From the NCBI RefSeq assembly GCF_000319305.2, contig NZ_AMWJ02000004.1:1-64000 (forward strand): DNA of 64,000 nt, written 5' to 3'. The notes under the pieces were generated by a model. It was not told the DNA's origin, made no database searches, and saw only the letters and a program-made list of their open reading frames with translations. A program made the translations under genes and the position numbers. How positions within the stretch are numbered: the stretch's first letter is position 1; each line of letters starts with the position of its first letter. This DNA is from Pseudomonas bharatica CSV86 (GTDB taxonomy: Bacteria; Pseudomonadota; Gammaproteobacteria; Pseudomonadales; Pseudomonadaceae). This document shows, in pieces, positions 36,839 to 46,317 of this stretch.

Positions 36839-37162
36839 ATGAGCGACGACGATCTGGAAAATGACGACCTCGAAGTAGGCGATGAAGACGAGGGCGATGA
36901 AGGCCTCGAAGCGGCGGCCGATGACGTAGCCGAAGACGCTGGCGACGACAGCCCGGCCCCTGCGGCGAAGGGCAAATCCAAGGCAGCGGTCTCGGTCGAC
37001 GAGATGCCGAGCATGGAAGCCAAGCAGAAGGAGCGCGACGCGCTTGCCCGTGCCATGGAAGAGTTCCTGGCGCGCGGTGGCAAGGTGCAGGAAGTCGAGG
37101 CCAACGTGGTCGCCGATCCGCCCAAGAAGCCTGACAACAAATACGGCAGTCGTCCTATCTGA
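36839..37162 (+). CDS. sutA: Transcriptional regulator SutA
   Basis: 107 residues; the ATG at 36839 has GAGGTAG upstream. A very acidic, disordered N-terminus (residues 1-45) is followed by the conserved EAKQKERDALARAMEEFL helix and the tail VVADPPKKPDNKYGSRPI. In P. aeruginosa SutA binds RNA polymerase in slow growth and raises transcription of ribosomal and maintenance genes. Its own terminator follows, so it is transcribed alone. Confidence 0.88.
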   Translation: MSDDDLENDDLEVGDEDEGDEGLEAAADDVAEDAGDDSPAPAAKGKSKAAVSVDEMPSMEAKQKERDALARAMEEFLARGGKVQEVEANVVADPPKKPDNKYGSRPI

Positions 37163-37173
37163 GACCGTCGTAA

Positions 37174-37206
37174 CGAAAAGCCCGCCATTACACAGCGGGC
37201 TTTTTT
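37174..37206 (+). terminator. Intrinsic terminator of sutA
   Basis: Stem GCCCGC / GCGGGC with T6 after it (37179-37206). Confidence 0.88.
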
Positions 37207-37228
37207 ATGCCTGAAGGGCGACTCGTAC

Positions 37229-37335
37229 CTTGTGGGAGCTGCGGTGCGGCGGTCCGACTTGCCAGCGATGAGGCCGGCCATGACAGCGATGTTGTCCGGG
37301 CTTACGCAATCGCTGGCAAGCCAGCTCCCACAGGT
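37229..37335. repeat. REP doublet, left copy with 18-base replacement
   Basis: The left REP reads GTGGGAGCT, then GCGGTGCGGCGGTCCGAC in place of GGC, then TTGCCAGCGATG. The right, inverted REP (37308-37334) is standard. It lies between convergent sutA and the HAD gene. Confidence 0.85.
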
Positions 37336-37359
37336 TTTTTGCAAAGGCTGATGGAGAGG

Positions 37360-38055
37360 TTAGCGCCAGCGGGCGAGGACATCCGGCAATTGCGACAAGC
37401 GCTGAATCTCCGCATCCGGCTTGCCGTCAGCCTCCCACGCCTTGCCCTGCGGGTTGAACCAAACCGCCCGCAGGCCGGCGCGCTGGGCCCCGGCAATGTC
37501 ATCGCCGGGATGATCGCCGATATGCACGGCCGCCCCGGCAGCCGCCTCACCCTGGCGCAGCGCTTCGAGAAACGGCGCCGGATCCGGCTTGCCGATCCCC
37601 AGGTCCTCGGCGCAGAGCGCAAACTTGAAGTAATCCGCCAGGCCCAGGCGCCGCACGTCGGCGTTGCCGTTGGTGACCACGCCCAGGGTGTAGTGGCGAC
37701 GCAGCAGTTCCAGCACCGGCTGCACCTCGGGGAAGACTTCGATCTGATGGCGTGCGTGCAGGAACACTTCGAAGCCTTCGTTGGCCAGCTCGCGGGCCTT
37801 GTGCTTGCTGTAGCCCACCTCTTCCAACGCATGGAACAGCACGCGCCGGCGCAGGGCGCTGATGCGGTGCCTGAGGCTTGGCTCGGCCTGCACCACCCGC
37901 TCGCGAATGGCGTACAGGTGTTCCACCGGCACTGCGCCGAGGCTTGGCGCATTGGCCGCCAGCCAGTCGCGCAGAACCGCTTCGGCACTGACGATCACCG
38001 GCGCGGTATCCCACAGGGTGTCGTCAAGGTCGAAGGTAATCAGCTGGATACTCAT
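37360..38055 (-). CDS. HAD-family hydrolase (YigB-like phosphatase)
   Basis: 231 residues. HAD motif I is DLDDTLWD (residues 9-16), motif II LGVVTNGN, motif III/IV GIGKPDP and HIGDHPGDDIAGA. E. coli YigB in the same xerC neighbourhood is an FMN/5-ring-phosphate phosphatase (family knowledge); the substrate here is not shown. Overlaps xerC by 4 bases (ATGA) as the last gene of the lysA operon. Confidence 0.85.
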   Translation of the reverse strand: MSIQLITFDLDDTLWDTAPVIVSAEAVLRDWLAANAPSLGAVPVEHLYAIRERVVQAEPSLRHRISALRRRVLFHALEEVGYSKHKARELANEGFEVFLHARHQIEVFPEVQPVLELLRRHYTLGVVTNGNADVRRLGLADYFKFALCAEDLGIGKPDPAPFLEALRQGEAAAGAAVHIGDHPGDDIAGAQRAGLRAVWFNPQGKAWEADGKPDAEIQRLSQLPDVLARWR

Positions 38056-38951
38056 GAGTCGTCGCCCTTACTGCGTTTGGCACGAGGATGCGCGCTGTCG
38101 TAGACCGCGGCAAGGTGCTGGAAATCGAGGTGGGTGTAGATCTGGGTAGTCTTGATGTCGGCGTGGCCGAGCATCTCCTGGACGGCACGCAGGTCCTGGG
38201 ACGATTCCAGCAGGTGGCTGGCGAAGGAGTGCCGGAGCATATGCGGATGCAGGTTCTGGCCCAGCTCCCGCTCACCTGCAGCCTTTACCCGTAGCTGGAT
38301 GGCCCGCGGCCCCAGGCGCCGGCCCTGCTGGCTGACGAAGACGGCACTGTCCTTGGGGTTGCTCAGCGCGCGCAGGGCCAGCCAGTGTTCCAGTGCCTCG
38401 CGAGCCTTGCGCCCCACCGGCAGGACGCGGGTCTTGCTGCCCTTGCCGTGCACCTGGACCAGCCCTGCCGGCAGGTCGAGCTGCTCCAGGTCGAGGCTGG
38501 TCAGCTCCGACAAGCGCAGGCCCGAGGAATAGAACAACTCCAGGATCGCCTGGTCGCGGCGGGCGAGGAAGTCGTCTTCGACACCGCCTTCCAGCAGTTG
38601 CAGGGCCCGGTCTGTATCCAGCGTGCGCGGCAGACGCCGCTCGCCCTTGGGCGCAGATAGCCCGTTGGCCGGGTCGTGCTCGCAGAGGCCCTCGCGGTTG
38701 AGGTATCGGTACAAACCGCGCACCGCTGAAAGCAGGCGGGCCAGGCTGCGGGAGGACTGGCCCTGATGGTGCCGGCGCGCGATGAACTGACGCAGATGCT
38801 GGATCTGCAAGGCTTTCCACTCGGTAATACCCACCGTGGCGCAGAATGCCAGGACGCTGTCGAGGTCGCGTCGGTAGGCCAGCCGGGTGTGCTCCGACAT
38901 CTGCCGCTCGCTGCGCAGATGGTTGCAGAACGCCTCCAACTGGCGCTCCAT
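38052..38951 (-). CDS. xerC: Tyrosine recombinase XerC
   Basis: Works with XerD at dif to resolve chromosome dimers. 299 residues, with an N-terminal SAM-like core-binding domain (1-95) and a catalytic domain with Arg146 (GLRLSEL), Lys170, His237 and Arg240 (HMLRHSF), His263 (LGHADIKTT) and nucleophile Tyr272 (QIYTHLD). Adjacent to DUF484 with no gap. Confidence 0.95.
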   Translation of the reverse strand: MERQLEAFCNHLRSERQMSEHTRLAYRRDLDSVLAFCATVGITEWKALQIQHLRQFIARRHHQGQSSRSLARLLSAVRGLYRYLNREGLCEHDPANGLSAPKGERRLPRTLDTDRALQLLEGGVEDDFLARRDQAILELFYSSGLRLSELTSLDLEQLDLPAGLVQVHGKGSKTRVLPVGRKAREALEHWLALRALSNPKDSAVFVSQQGRRLGPRAIQLRVKAAGERELGQNLHPHMLRHSFASHLLESSQDLRAVQEMLGHADIKTTQIYTHLDFQHLAAVYDSAHPRAKRSKGDDS

Positions 38952-39689
38952 TCAGCGTACCGGGCGCAGGGTCTGGGTCAGGCGTGGTACGACGCGACCG
39001 AGGACTTCGGCGATGTAGCCGAGGAACAAGGTTCCGACGGTGCTCTTGTAGTGGTGCGGATCGCGGCTGCCGATCGCCAGGACGCCGTGCAGCCCCTGGT
39101 TTTCCAGGGCCGCCACCGCGCTGGAGCCGACTTCCTTGCGCTGTGCCTCGCCAAACAGGAAGTCCAGCTCGTGGTCGCGCAGGTTGCCGCTCACGGTCTT
39201 GCCGCCACACAGCAAGCCGCCGATGGCCTGCTGGGCTTCGCTGGCCGGAACCCAGCGGCCTACCGGCGCGGCATTTTCGCCGAACAGGATGAGGCTGACG
39301 AAGGGCACCTGGAAGTCCTGGCGCAGCCGGTCTTCCACGGCCATGACCACGGTTTCCAGGCTGTCGGCGTCGAGCAGGTCGAGAATCAGGCGGCGGGTCT
39401 TCTCGAACAACCGGTCGTTGTCGCGGGCGACATCCATCAGGTGCGAAAGACGGTGGCGCATTTCGATGTTGCGGTCGCGCAGCAGCTTGAGCTGGCGTTC
39501 CACCAGCGAGACGCTGTCGCCGCGCTGGTGGGGAATCTGCAGTTCCAGCAGCAGCTCGTCATGTTCGGCAAAGAACGTGGGATGGGCGCGCAGGTAAGCG
39601 GCCACGGCCTCGGCCCCGACGTCGGGCGTGGAGCCCTCCACGAGGTTGTCGTCGGGTTCCGCGGCTGGCGCCTGGGGCTGATCGGTCAT
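38952..39689 (-). CDS. DUF484 family protein (GAF-like)
   Basis: 245 residues from the ATG at 39689; a GTG at 39698 is also possible. It has a helical N-terminus (VAAYLRAHPTFFAEHDELL), a coiled-coil stretch and a GAF-like C-terminal half. DUF484 genes stand between dapF and xerC throughout Pseudomonas, but their function is unknown. Confidence 0.85.
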   Translation of the reverse strand: MTDQPQAPAAEPDDNLVEGSTPDVGAEAVAAYLRAHPTFFAEHDELLLELQIPHQRGDSVSLVERQLKLLRDRNIEMRHRLSHLMDVARDNDRLFEKTRRLILDLLDADSLETVVMAVEDRLRQDFQVPFVSLILFGENAAPVGRWVPASEAQQAIGGLLCGGKTVSGNLRDHELDFLFGEAQRKEVGSSAVAALENQGLHGVLAIGSRDPHHYKSTVGTLFLGYIAEVLGRVVPRLTQTLRPVR

Positions 39690-39702
39690 GGCTGGCACTC
39701 AC

Positions 39703-40533
39703 TCATAGACGAACCTGTCCTTCGTAGACCCGCACCGCCGGGCCGGTCATCAGCACCGGTTTGCCCGGGCCGCCCCACTCGATGGACAGGCGTCCGCCGG
39801 GCAGGTCGATCAGCAGCGGCGAGTCCATCCAGCCCTGGCTGATGGCGGCCACTGCGGCAGCACAGGCGCCGGTACCGCAGGCCTGGGTTTCCCCGGCGCC
39901 GCGCTCCCAGACGCGCAACTGGGCGCGGTGACGGTCGACGACCTGGAGAAAACCGACGTTGACCCGCTGCGGGAAGCGCGGGTGGTTTTCGATCTGCGGG
40001 CCGAGATCGTGGACCGGTGCGTTGTTGACGTCATCGACGCGCAATACGGCGTGGGGATTGCCCATCGACACGGCCGCCAGCTCGACGGTCTGCCCGCCGA
40101 CTTCCAGGGGGTAGCTCAAGGCCTGGGCCGGCGCCTGGAACGGGATTTCCGTCGGGGCCAGGCGCGGTGGGCCCATGTCCACGCAGATCTGCCCGTCGTT
40201 GCGCACGTCCAGCTCGATGATGCCGCCTTTGGTTTCCACGCGGATGCGTTTCTTCGCGGTCAGGCGCTTGTCGAGGACGAAGCGGGCGAAGCAGCGCGCG
40301 CCGTTGCCGCATTGCTCCACTTCGGAGCCGTCGGCATTGAAGATGCGGTAGCGGAAATCCACTTCCGGGTTGCTCGGCGCCTCGACGATCAGCAGCTGGT
40401 CGAAGCCCACGCCGGTATGGCGATCGCCCCATTGCCTGGCGTGCTTGGGCAGGATGTGCGCGTGCTGGCTGACCAGGTCGAGGACCATGAAGTCGTTGCC
40501 CAGGCCGTGCATCTTGGTAAAACGCAAAAGCAT
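39703..40533 (-). CDS. dapF: Diaminopimelate epimerase
   Basis: 276 residues. Interconverts LL- and meso-diaminopimelate for lysine and peptidoglycan. Catalytic Cys75 (EQCGNGARC) and Cys219 (ETQACGTGAC) are both present. It is 4 bases after lysA, so substrate and product enzymes are co-expressed. Confidence 0.96.
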   Translation of the reverse strand: MLLRFTKMHGLGNDFMVLDLVSQHAHILPKHARQWGDRHTGVGFDQLLIVEAPSNPEVDFRYRIFNADGSEVEQCGNGARCFARFVLDKRLTAKKRIRVETKGGIIELDVRNDGQICVDMGPPRLAPTEIPFQAPAQALSYPLEVGGQTVELAAVSMGNPHAVLRVDDVNNAPVHDLGPQIENHPRFPQRVNVGFLQVVDRHRAQLRVWERGAGETQACGTGACAAAVAAISQGWMDSPLLIDLPGGRLSIEWGGPGKPVLMTGPAVRVYEGQVRL

Positions 40534-40537
40534 CGTG

Positions 40538-41785
40538 TCACTCCGGCAGCAGGCTTTCGCCGGCGAACAGCTCGGCTACGGTCTCGCGGCGGCGCACTTC
40601 GAAGGCCCGGTCGCCATCGACCAGCACTTCGGCGCAGCGGCCACGGGTGTTGTAGTTGGAGCTCATGACGAAACCATAGGCGCCCGCGGAGCGAACGGCC
40701 AGCAGATCGCCTTCGGCCAGGTTCAGGGCGCGGTCCTTGGCAAGGAAGTCGCCGGTCTCGCAGATCGGCCCGACCACGTCGTAATGGCGTGGTTCGCCGG
40801 CGCGTGGTCGCACGGCGCTGATGTCCATCCAGGCCTGGTACAGCGCCGGGCGGATCAGGTCGTTCATCGCCGCGTCGACGATGGCGAAATCCTTGTGTTC
40901 GGTGTGCTTGAGGTATTCCACGCGGGTCAGCAGCACGCCGGCGTTGGCCACGATGTGCCGGCCCGGTTCGAAGACCAGGGCCAGGTCGCGGTCGCCGAGG
41001 CGCTCGCGCACGGCCTTGATGTAGTCGCCGGCCAAAGGCGGCTCTTCATCGCGATAGCGCACGCCGAGGCCGCCGCCGAGGTCCAGGTGCTGGAGCAGGA
41101 TGCCGCAATCGCCAAGGCGATCGACCAGCATCAGGATGCGGTCGAGGGCGTCGAGGAACGGTTCCAGCGAAGTCAGTTGCGACCCGATGTGGCAGTCCAC
41201 CCCGACCACATCCAGGCTCGGCAGCTGTGCGGCGCGGATGTAGACCTCTTCGGCATCGGCGATGGCGATGCCGAACTTGTTCTCTTTCAGGCCGGTGGAG
41301 ATATACGGGTGGGTGCCGGCGTCGACATCCGGGTTGACCCGCAGCGACACCGGGGCGCGCACGCCCATTTCGGCGGCGACCTGGGCCAGGCGCTCGAGCT
41401 CTTCGGTGGACTCGACGTTGAAGCAGTGCACGCCGACCTCGAGGGCGCGGCGCATGTCTGCGCGGGTCTTGCCGACACCGGAAAAGACCACGCGGTCGGC
41501 GCGGCCGCCTGCAGCCAGGACACGCTCCAGCTCGCCGCCGGAAACGATGTCGAAGCCCGCGCCGAGGCGCGCCAGGACGTTCAGCACGCCCAGGTTGGAG
41601 TTGGCCTTGACCGCGAAGCAGACCAGGTGCGAGGTGCCCTGCAGGGCATCGGTGTAGCTACGGTACTGGGCCTCGATATGAGCGCGGGAATACACGTAGG
41701 TCGGCGTGCCGAAACGTTCGGCAAGGACCGACAGGCCTACACCTTCCGCGAACAGCTCGCCGTCGCGGTAGTTGAAAGCGTCCAT
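40538..41785 (-). CDS. lysA: Diaminopimelate decarboxylase
   Basis: 415 residues. PLP enzyme for the last step of lysine synthesis. Lys60 in CFAVKANSNLGVL binds PLP; HIGSQ, the glycine-rich LDLGGGLGV, GRHIVANAG and the CETGDFLA block with the partner-subunit Cys are present. Follows lptM after 9 bases. Confidence 0.96.
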   Translation of the reverse strand: MDAFNYRDGELFAEGVGLSVLAERFGTPTYVYSRAHIEAQYRSYTDALQGTSHLVCFAVKANSNLGVLNVLARLGAGFDIVSGGELERVLAAGGRADRVVFSGVGKTRADMRRALEVGVHCFNVESTEELERLAQVAAEMGVRAPVSLRVNPDVDAGTHPYISTGLKENKFGIAIADAEEVYIRAAQLPSLDVVGVDCHIGSQLTSLEPFLDALDRILMLVDRLGDCGILLQHLDLGGGLGVRYRDEEPPLAGDYIKAVRERLGDRDLALVFEPGRHIVANAGVLLTRVEYLKHTEHKDFAIVDAAMNDLIRPALYQAWMDISAVRPRAGEPRHYDVVGPICETGDFLAKDRALNLAEGDLLAVRSAGAYGFVMSSNYNTRGRCAEVLVDGDRAFEVRRRETVAELFAGESLLPE

Positions 41786-41794
41786 CGGGTTCCC

Positions 41795-41932
41795 TTACTG
41801 GTGCTGGTGCGATTGCGACTTCTTGCCGTCCTTGCTGTCATCAGGAAGGTACAGCGGGCCTTTCTGGCCGCAGGCGGAGACAAGGCAGGCAACCGCGACG
41901 AGCGCCGCGAGGGAGGAAATCAGGCGCTTCAT
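41795..41932 (-). CDS. lptM: LptM/YifL-type small lipoprotein
   Basis: 45 residues from the ATG at 41932. The lipobox LVSAC puts the lipidated Cys at residue 21, followed at once by the family motif GQKGPLYLP. In E. coli LptM assists LptD oxidation and assembly. First gene of the lysA operon. Confidence 0.85.
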   Translation of the reverse strand: MKRLISSLAALVAVACLVSACGQKGPLYLPDDSKDGKKSQSHQHQ

Positions 41933-42117
41933 GGCGAAATCCTTTGATTTAAGCAGTATTGCGCCGGAGTATACCGAGCGTCCGGCGCCTTGCCTATGTA
42001 GCCGGCCAGCCGTCGGGCGGCACGTGCCGGGCCTGGCGTTTGTCTTTGCATTCGCGGCGCGGCGCTCGTATCTTGCCCGGCTTGCGTGTTGAGCAGACAT
42101 TTTTCGAGGTTCCTGCA

Positions 42118-42450
42118 ATGAGTTTGAGCGAAGCGCGTTTTCACGATCTGGTAGACGCGACCCAACAGGCACTGGAAGACCTGTTCGATGAGAGCGACCT
42201 GGACCTGGACATGGAAAATTCGGCCGGTGTGCTGACCGTCAAGTTCGACAACGGCGCCCAACTGATCTTCAGCCGCCAGGAGCCGCTGCGCCAGCTATGG
42301 CTGGCCGACCGCTCGGGTGGCTTCCACTTCGACTACGACGAAGAAAGCGGCAAGTGGGTCTGCGAGAAGACCGAGGAACTGCTGGGCGAGATGCTGGAGC
42401 GCATCGTCTGGGAGCGTGCCGGCGAGAAACTCGATTTCGAAGAGATCTGA
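42118..42450 (+). CDS. cyaY: Frataxin-like iron protein CyaY
   Basis: 110 residues from the ATG at 42118. Acidic first helix (LEDLFDESDLDLDMEN) for iron binding, then the beta sheet VLTVKFDNGAQLIFSRQEPLRQLWLA. It modulates Fe-S cluster assembly through IscS. Divergent from lptM. Confidence 0.92.
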   Translation: MSLSEARFHDLVDATQQALEDLFDESDLDLDMENSAGVLTVKFDNGAQLIFSRQEPLRQLWLADRSGGFHFDYDEESGKWVCEKTEELLGEMLERIVWERAGEKLDFEEI

Positions 42451-42451
42451 G

Positions 42452-42673
42452 GTGAGCAGCGAAATCCGGCCGCCCAAGCCGCTGTACAGCAACGTGAGCC
42501 CGGCGGTGAAGTCGCCCTGCATCAGCACCTGCCGCCTGGATGAGGCGCGGGTGTGCATCGGCTGTTTCCGCCATGTGGAGCATATTCGCGAGTGGCGTTC
42601 GGCGGATGACCAGCGGCGGCGGGAGATCTGTGCCGAGGCGAGTGCGCGGCGGCTGGCTGCGACTGGCTCCTGA
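42452..42673 (+). CDS. DUF1289 family protein
   Basis: 73 residues from the GTG at 42452, one base after the cyaY stop. Four-cysteine pattern CISTCRLDEARVCIGCFR is the DUF1289 signature and may bind a metal or Fe-S centre. Function unknown; coupling to cyaY hints at iron. Confidence 0.8.
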   Translation: MSSEIRPPKPLYSNVSPAVKSPCISTCRLDEARVCIGCFRHVEHIREWRSADDQRRREICAEASARRLAATGS

Positions 42674-42691
42674 GTCTGTGGGGCTTTTGCT

Positions 42692-42751
42692 GGCCTCATC
42701 GCTGGCAAGCCAGCTCCCACAGGTCCGGCGGTGCACGCCAGCGATGAGGTC
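42692..42751. repeat. REP with a truncated inverted partner
   Basis: A full REP at 42692-42722 is followed by only the distal half of an inverted copy (CGCCAGCGATGAGGTC). Confidence 0.8.
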
Positions 42752-42811
42752 TTGAGAAATTGCTGGGCTGTGTTAGTGTCAGTCTCACACCGGCCATCTG
42801 CCGAACATTCG

Positions 42812-42837
42812 AAAACCCCGCCCTTGGGCGGGGTTTT
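42812..42837. promoter_or_regulatory. Terminator-like hairpin in the rnk leader
   Basis: Perfect 12-base arms AAAACCCCGCCC / GGGCGGGGTTTT around TT, with a T-run, ending 37 bases before the rnk start codon. It could be a terminator for upstream transcripts or an attenuator of rnk. Confidence 0.65.
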
Positions 42838-42874
42838 GCTTTATGCGATCTACCAAAAGGAGTCTGAACGGATC

Positions 42875-43285
42875 ATGAGCACCAAACCTTCCCTTACCCT
42901 CACCCGCCTGGACGTGCAGCGTCTGGAGCGCCTGATCGACAGCCTCGACGAGAACGCGCCGGGCGTCCTGGCCCTGCAGGGCGAGCTGGATCGCGCTGCT
43001 CAGGTGGTGGGCCACGATGAGGTGCCGGCAGGTGTGGTGACCATGAATTCCCGCGTGCATTGTCGCGAGGAAGCCAGCGGCAAGGACTATCACCTGACCC
43101 TGGTCTACCCGCAGGACGCCGGCAAGGAAGGCAACGTGTCGATCCTCGCGCCAATCGGCTGCGCGCTGCTCGGCCTGTCGGTGGGCGAGCAGATCGACTG
43201 GCCGGCGCCCGGCGGCAAGACCCTCAAGCTCAAGCTGCTGGAAGTCGAATACCAGCCGGAAGCGGCGGGCGACTTCGATCTCTGA
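42875..43285 (+). CDS. rnk: Nucleoside diphosphate kinase regulator Rnk
   Basis: 136 residues from the ATG at 42875, with AAAGGAGT upstream. GreA-like coiled-coil N-terminus (LTRLDVQRLERLIDSLD) and C-terminal FKBP-like domain (GNVSILAPIGCALLGLSVGEQIDWP). Linked to AlgR-dependent alginate and NDP kinase levels in P. aeruginosa. Its stop abuts that of cyaA with no gap. Confidence 0.9.
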   Translation: MSTKPSLTLTRLDVQRLERLIDSLDENAPGVLALQGELDRAAQVVGHDEVPAGVVTMNSRVHCREEASGKDYHLTLVYPQDAGKEGNVSILAPIGCALLGLSVGEQIDWPAPGGKTLKLKLLEVEYQPEAAGDFDL

Positions 43286-46141
43286 TCAGACCGCCGCCAG
43301 GGCCTGGTTGAGCACGCGCTCCAGTTCCTGCTTGTAGCGCAGGTACAGGATGCTCGAACCCTGGCCGTCGGCAAGCAGGTCGGAGAGATCCAGGTCGGTG
43401 ATGTAGCAGCGATAGCGCTGCGCATCGCGGCGCTGCTCGATGATCTCGCGGGCGACCACGGCGTATAGCTGGTCGCCGTGATCCAGCTCGGAAAACTCCT
43501 TCTGGTTGCAGTACAGGGTGACGTGCATGGCGTCGTCCGCGGCGGCCTGGATGATTGCCTGTACTTCGTAGTAGGGCAGGTCGAAGGCCAGCTCCGGCGC
43601 CTGCCACGGCTCGACCTGCCGCGCTCGGCCGCTGCCCGAGGGCAATATCCGGTAATACAGGGTGTCCAGTGGATGGGCCTGTTGCTCGTCCATCGGCAGC
43701 CGCGCATTGCGGCGAAACACCACCGATTGCAGGAAGCGCTGCAACGGCAGGAGCAGGCTGCTCTCATCATGGAACGGCAGGCGCTGTTGCCACAGGGCGT
43801 TGTATTCGTCCAGCACGTAGACGTCCGCCCAGGTGTCCTGCACCCGGTAGAACACCTGCAGGCACTGCGGCTGGCCCAGCGGCAGGACCAGCGCCAGGTC
43901 GTGCTCCTCCAGGACATTGCCGTCCAGGGCCAACGGGCTGTAGCCGTGGCGTTCTTCGCCGAGGTACGCCAGCAGCGCGGCCTGGCTGTCCACCGAGACC
44001 AGGTTCACCCCGCCGGCGAACAGTTCCAGCACGTGGGTATGCTGCTGTACCTGGATCAGGTAGCGGTGGTCCAGACGCTGGTCGAACAGGGCCTGGGCGG
44101 TAACGAACACTTCCTCGACCCGCTGGGCGATGGCCAGGGCGCGGTTGTGGCAGAAGCTGCGCACCCGCAGCCTTGGCCGGTGCGGGGCTTCCACGGCGCT
44201 GTGGTCGAGGCTGTTGAGATAGTCGCGCAGGCAGCGCAACAGCGCATGCTCGCCGTCGTAGCGCAGCACCTGGACCTCGTTCCAGCTGTTGAGGGTCACC
44301 TGGTCCAGGGTGAGGACCAGGTTTTCCCTGACCCCGGCGTAGCTCAGCGAATCGGTGCGCTCGGTGGTCATCAGGATGTTCAGGTCACGGTGATGGCGTA
44401 GCGGGTCGACGCCTACGTTGACCAGCAGCAGTACCTCGTCGGCCACGCTCGGGCGCAGCAAGCGCGCGTCGCTGACCGTGCTCAATGGCAGCATCACGCT
44501 CTGTTGCAGGCTGCCGATCAGGTTGAACAGCTCGTACTCGCTCAGGTCGCTGCTGCCCGGATGCAGGGCCAGGCGCGTGGCGCTGTCGATCACGCCGTTG
44601 CGATGGGCCCAGGCCAGCAGGTCGAGAAGGTCGCGGCTGCGCTTGATCGGCGTGAACTGCTCCCATTCGTGCACGGCCAGGTTGCCGTTGTACAGGCCCC
44701 AATGGGTCTGGCCCGGCTCCTTGCGGTCCGGCGAGTTGACCAGCGTCAGGGTGTCTTCGGCCAGGTCCGGCGCCACGCCCGGGTTGACGAACTCGACCTT
44801 GCCGGCGCGACGCTCGAAGGCGGCATACAGGCGTCGGCCGAGGATGTTCAGGTCACGTTGGTCGATGCGTGCGGTAGCACCGAGATTGCGGGCGAACTGG
44901 TCGAGGAAGCGATAGCTGTGGTTCAGCTCGGCGACCAGCACCCGGCGTTCGGCCGCCACCTGGCGCACTTTCCATTGGCTGCGGCTGTCGAGCAGGGCCA
45001 ACTGGCGTTCGTCCCAGCCCCACTCGTGCGTCAGGCGCTGCAGCAGCTCGCTCTGCCAGTTGGGTTTTTGCCGGGCCATCTGGCTGATCTTGCGGTTGAC
45101 CTTCAGGTACAGGCTGCGTCGTACCAGCTCCAGGCGCTGGGTTTCGTTGCGCCGTTGCAGGTACTGCTCGATGCGGCGGTAGACCATCATGTACGGGTCC
45201 AGCTCGTCGATATCGAGGATGTTGGCGAACACGGCCTGCTTGAAGTGCAGGCTCAGGCAGCGCACGTCGGGGTGTTCGCTGGCGTAGACCTCGGTCAGCA
45301 ATAGCTTGAGCACCGATTTGTAGGGCGACTCGATCCCCTTGTACAACTGCCACAGCCCGGCGCCGACGAACTCACCGGGCGGGATTTGCGCCAGGTTGCC
45401 GAGGTCCAGCACCTCTTCGCTGCGCACGAAGCGCTTGGACAGCAGGGTCTCGGTGTACTGCGCGTAATTGCTTTCCTCATAGACCGGCACCAGCCACCAC
45501 AGCGGTGTGCGCCCGGCGAGCCAGATCGCGGTGCGGTAGAACTCGTCGAGCAGCAGGTAATGCTGGGTGGTGCCACAGTTGTCGGAACTCAGGCGGCTGT
45601 CGCGCTCGCCGCGCACGAACTGGCCTGGCTCGATCAGGAACAGGTGCGCCTCGGCACCCTGGCTGGCGGCCCAGGCTTCCAGCAGCTGGCATTTCCTGCG
45701 CAGCTCGGCCAGGGCCGCCTCGTCCGCATCGGGCGCGTGGCAGACCCAGATATCCATGTCGCTCTGTTCGGCCTGGGCCAGGGTGCCCAGGCTGCCCATC
45801 AGGAACAGGCCGTGGATCGGCTGTTGCCGTTCACCACGCCTGGCCTTGTAGGAAAACGATCGGGTCAGGCGCTGGGCCTCGGCCAGCACCTGCGGGCCCG
45901 GCTCGTAGGCGGAGACACCGGCCAGGGTATTGCCGGACACATAGCCCGGCAACAGCGGATGATTGACGTGAAAGAACAGCGGCAACAGGGTCAGCACCTG
46001 TTGCTGACGGCTGGACAGCCCTTCCATGGCGCGGGTCAGGCGACCCTGGTTGAGGTCCATGAAGCGCTTGCGCAACTGGCCGAGGACCTTGCGGTCGATA
46101 CCCTGGTCGAGATCAGGGCGGATTTCGTGAGGAAGATTCAT
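43286..46141 (-). CDS. cyaA: Class I adenylate cyclase
   Basis: 951 residues. The catalytic N-terminal half (about 1-520) has FLMGSLGTLAQAEQSDMDIWVCH with the GS-x-DxD nucleotidyltransferase pattern, and VPVYEESNYAQYTETLLSKR; the C-terminal half is regulatory. Makes cAMP for Vfr/Crp-type control. Intact and full length. Confidence 0.94.
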   Translation of the reverse strand: MNLPHEIRPDLDQGIDRKVLGQLRKRFMDLNQGRLTRAMEGLSSRQQQVLTLLPLFFHVNHPLLPGYVSGNTLAGVSAYEPGPQVLAEAQRLTRSFSYKARRGERQQPIHGLFLMGSLGTLAQAEQSDMDIWVCHAPDADEAALAELRRKCQLLEAWAASQGAEAHLFLIEPGQFVRGERDSRLSSDNCGTTQHYLLLDEFYRTAIWLAGRTPLWWLVPVYEESNYAQYTETLLSKRFVRSEEVLDLGNLAQIPPGEFVGAGLWQLYKGIESPYKSVLKLLLTEVYASEHPDVRCLSLHFKQAVFANILDIDELDPYMMVYRRIEQYLQRRNETQRLELVRRSLYLKVNRKISQMARQKPNWQSELLQRLTHEWGWDERQLALLDSRSQWKVRQVAAERRVLVAELNHSYRFLDQFARNLGATARIDQRDLNILGRRLYAAFERRAGKVEFVNPGVAPDLAEDTLTLVNSPDRKEPGQTHWGLYNGNLAVHEWEQFTPIKRSRDLLDLLAWAHRNGVIDSATRLALHPGSSDLSEYELFNLIGSLQQSVMLPLSTVSDARLLRPSVADEVLLLVNVGVDPLRHHRDLNILMTTERTDSLSYAGVRENLVLTLDQVTLNSWNEVQVLRYDGEHALLRCLRDYLNSLDHSAVEAPHRPRLRVRSFCHNRALAIAQRVEEVFVTAQALFDQRLDHRYLIQVQQHTHVLELFAGGVNLVSVDSQAALLAYLGEERHGYSPLALDGNVLEEHDLALVLPLGQPQCLQVFYRVQDTWADVYVLDEYNALWQQRLPFHDESSLLLPLQRFLQSVVFRRNARLPMDEQQAHPLDTLYYRILPSGSGRARQVEPWQAPELAFDLPYYEVQAIIQAAADDAMHVTLYCNQKEFSELDHGDQLYAVVAREIIEQRRDAQRYRCYITDLDLSDLLADGQGSSILYLRYKQELERVLNQALAAV

Positions 46142-46317
46142 CGCAAGCTCAAACCAGCCGTCGTGGAGGCAGGGGCGAGTTTAGCCGCAGTCGGAGTACA
46201 GCGATAAGCGCTATTTGATTTTTGACGTCATTTTTCCAGCGCCGTTTGTCGGCGCCGCCGAATCTGTCGTGGCAAGCCCGTTGCAAAGGCGACGGGCTTG
46301 GCCGTTGGCGGGCTGTA

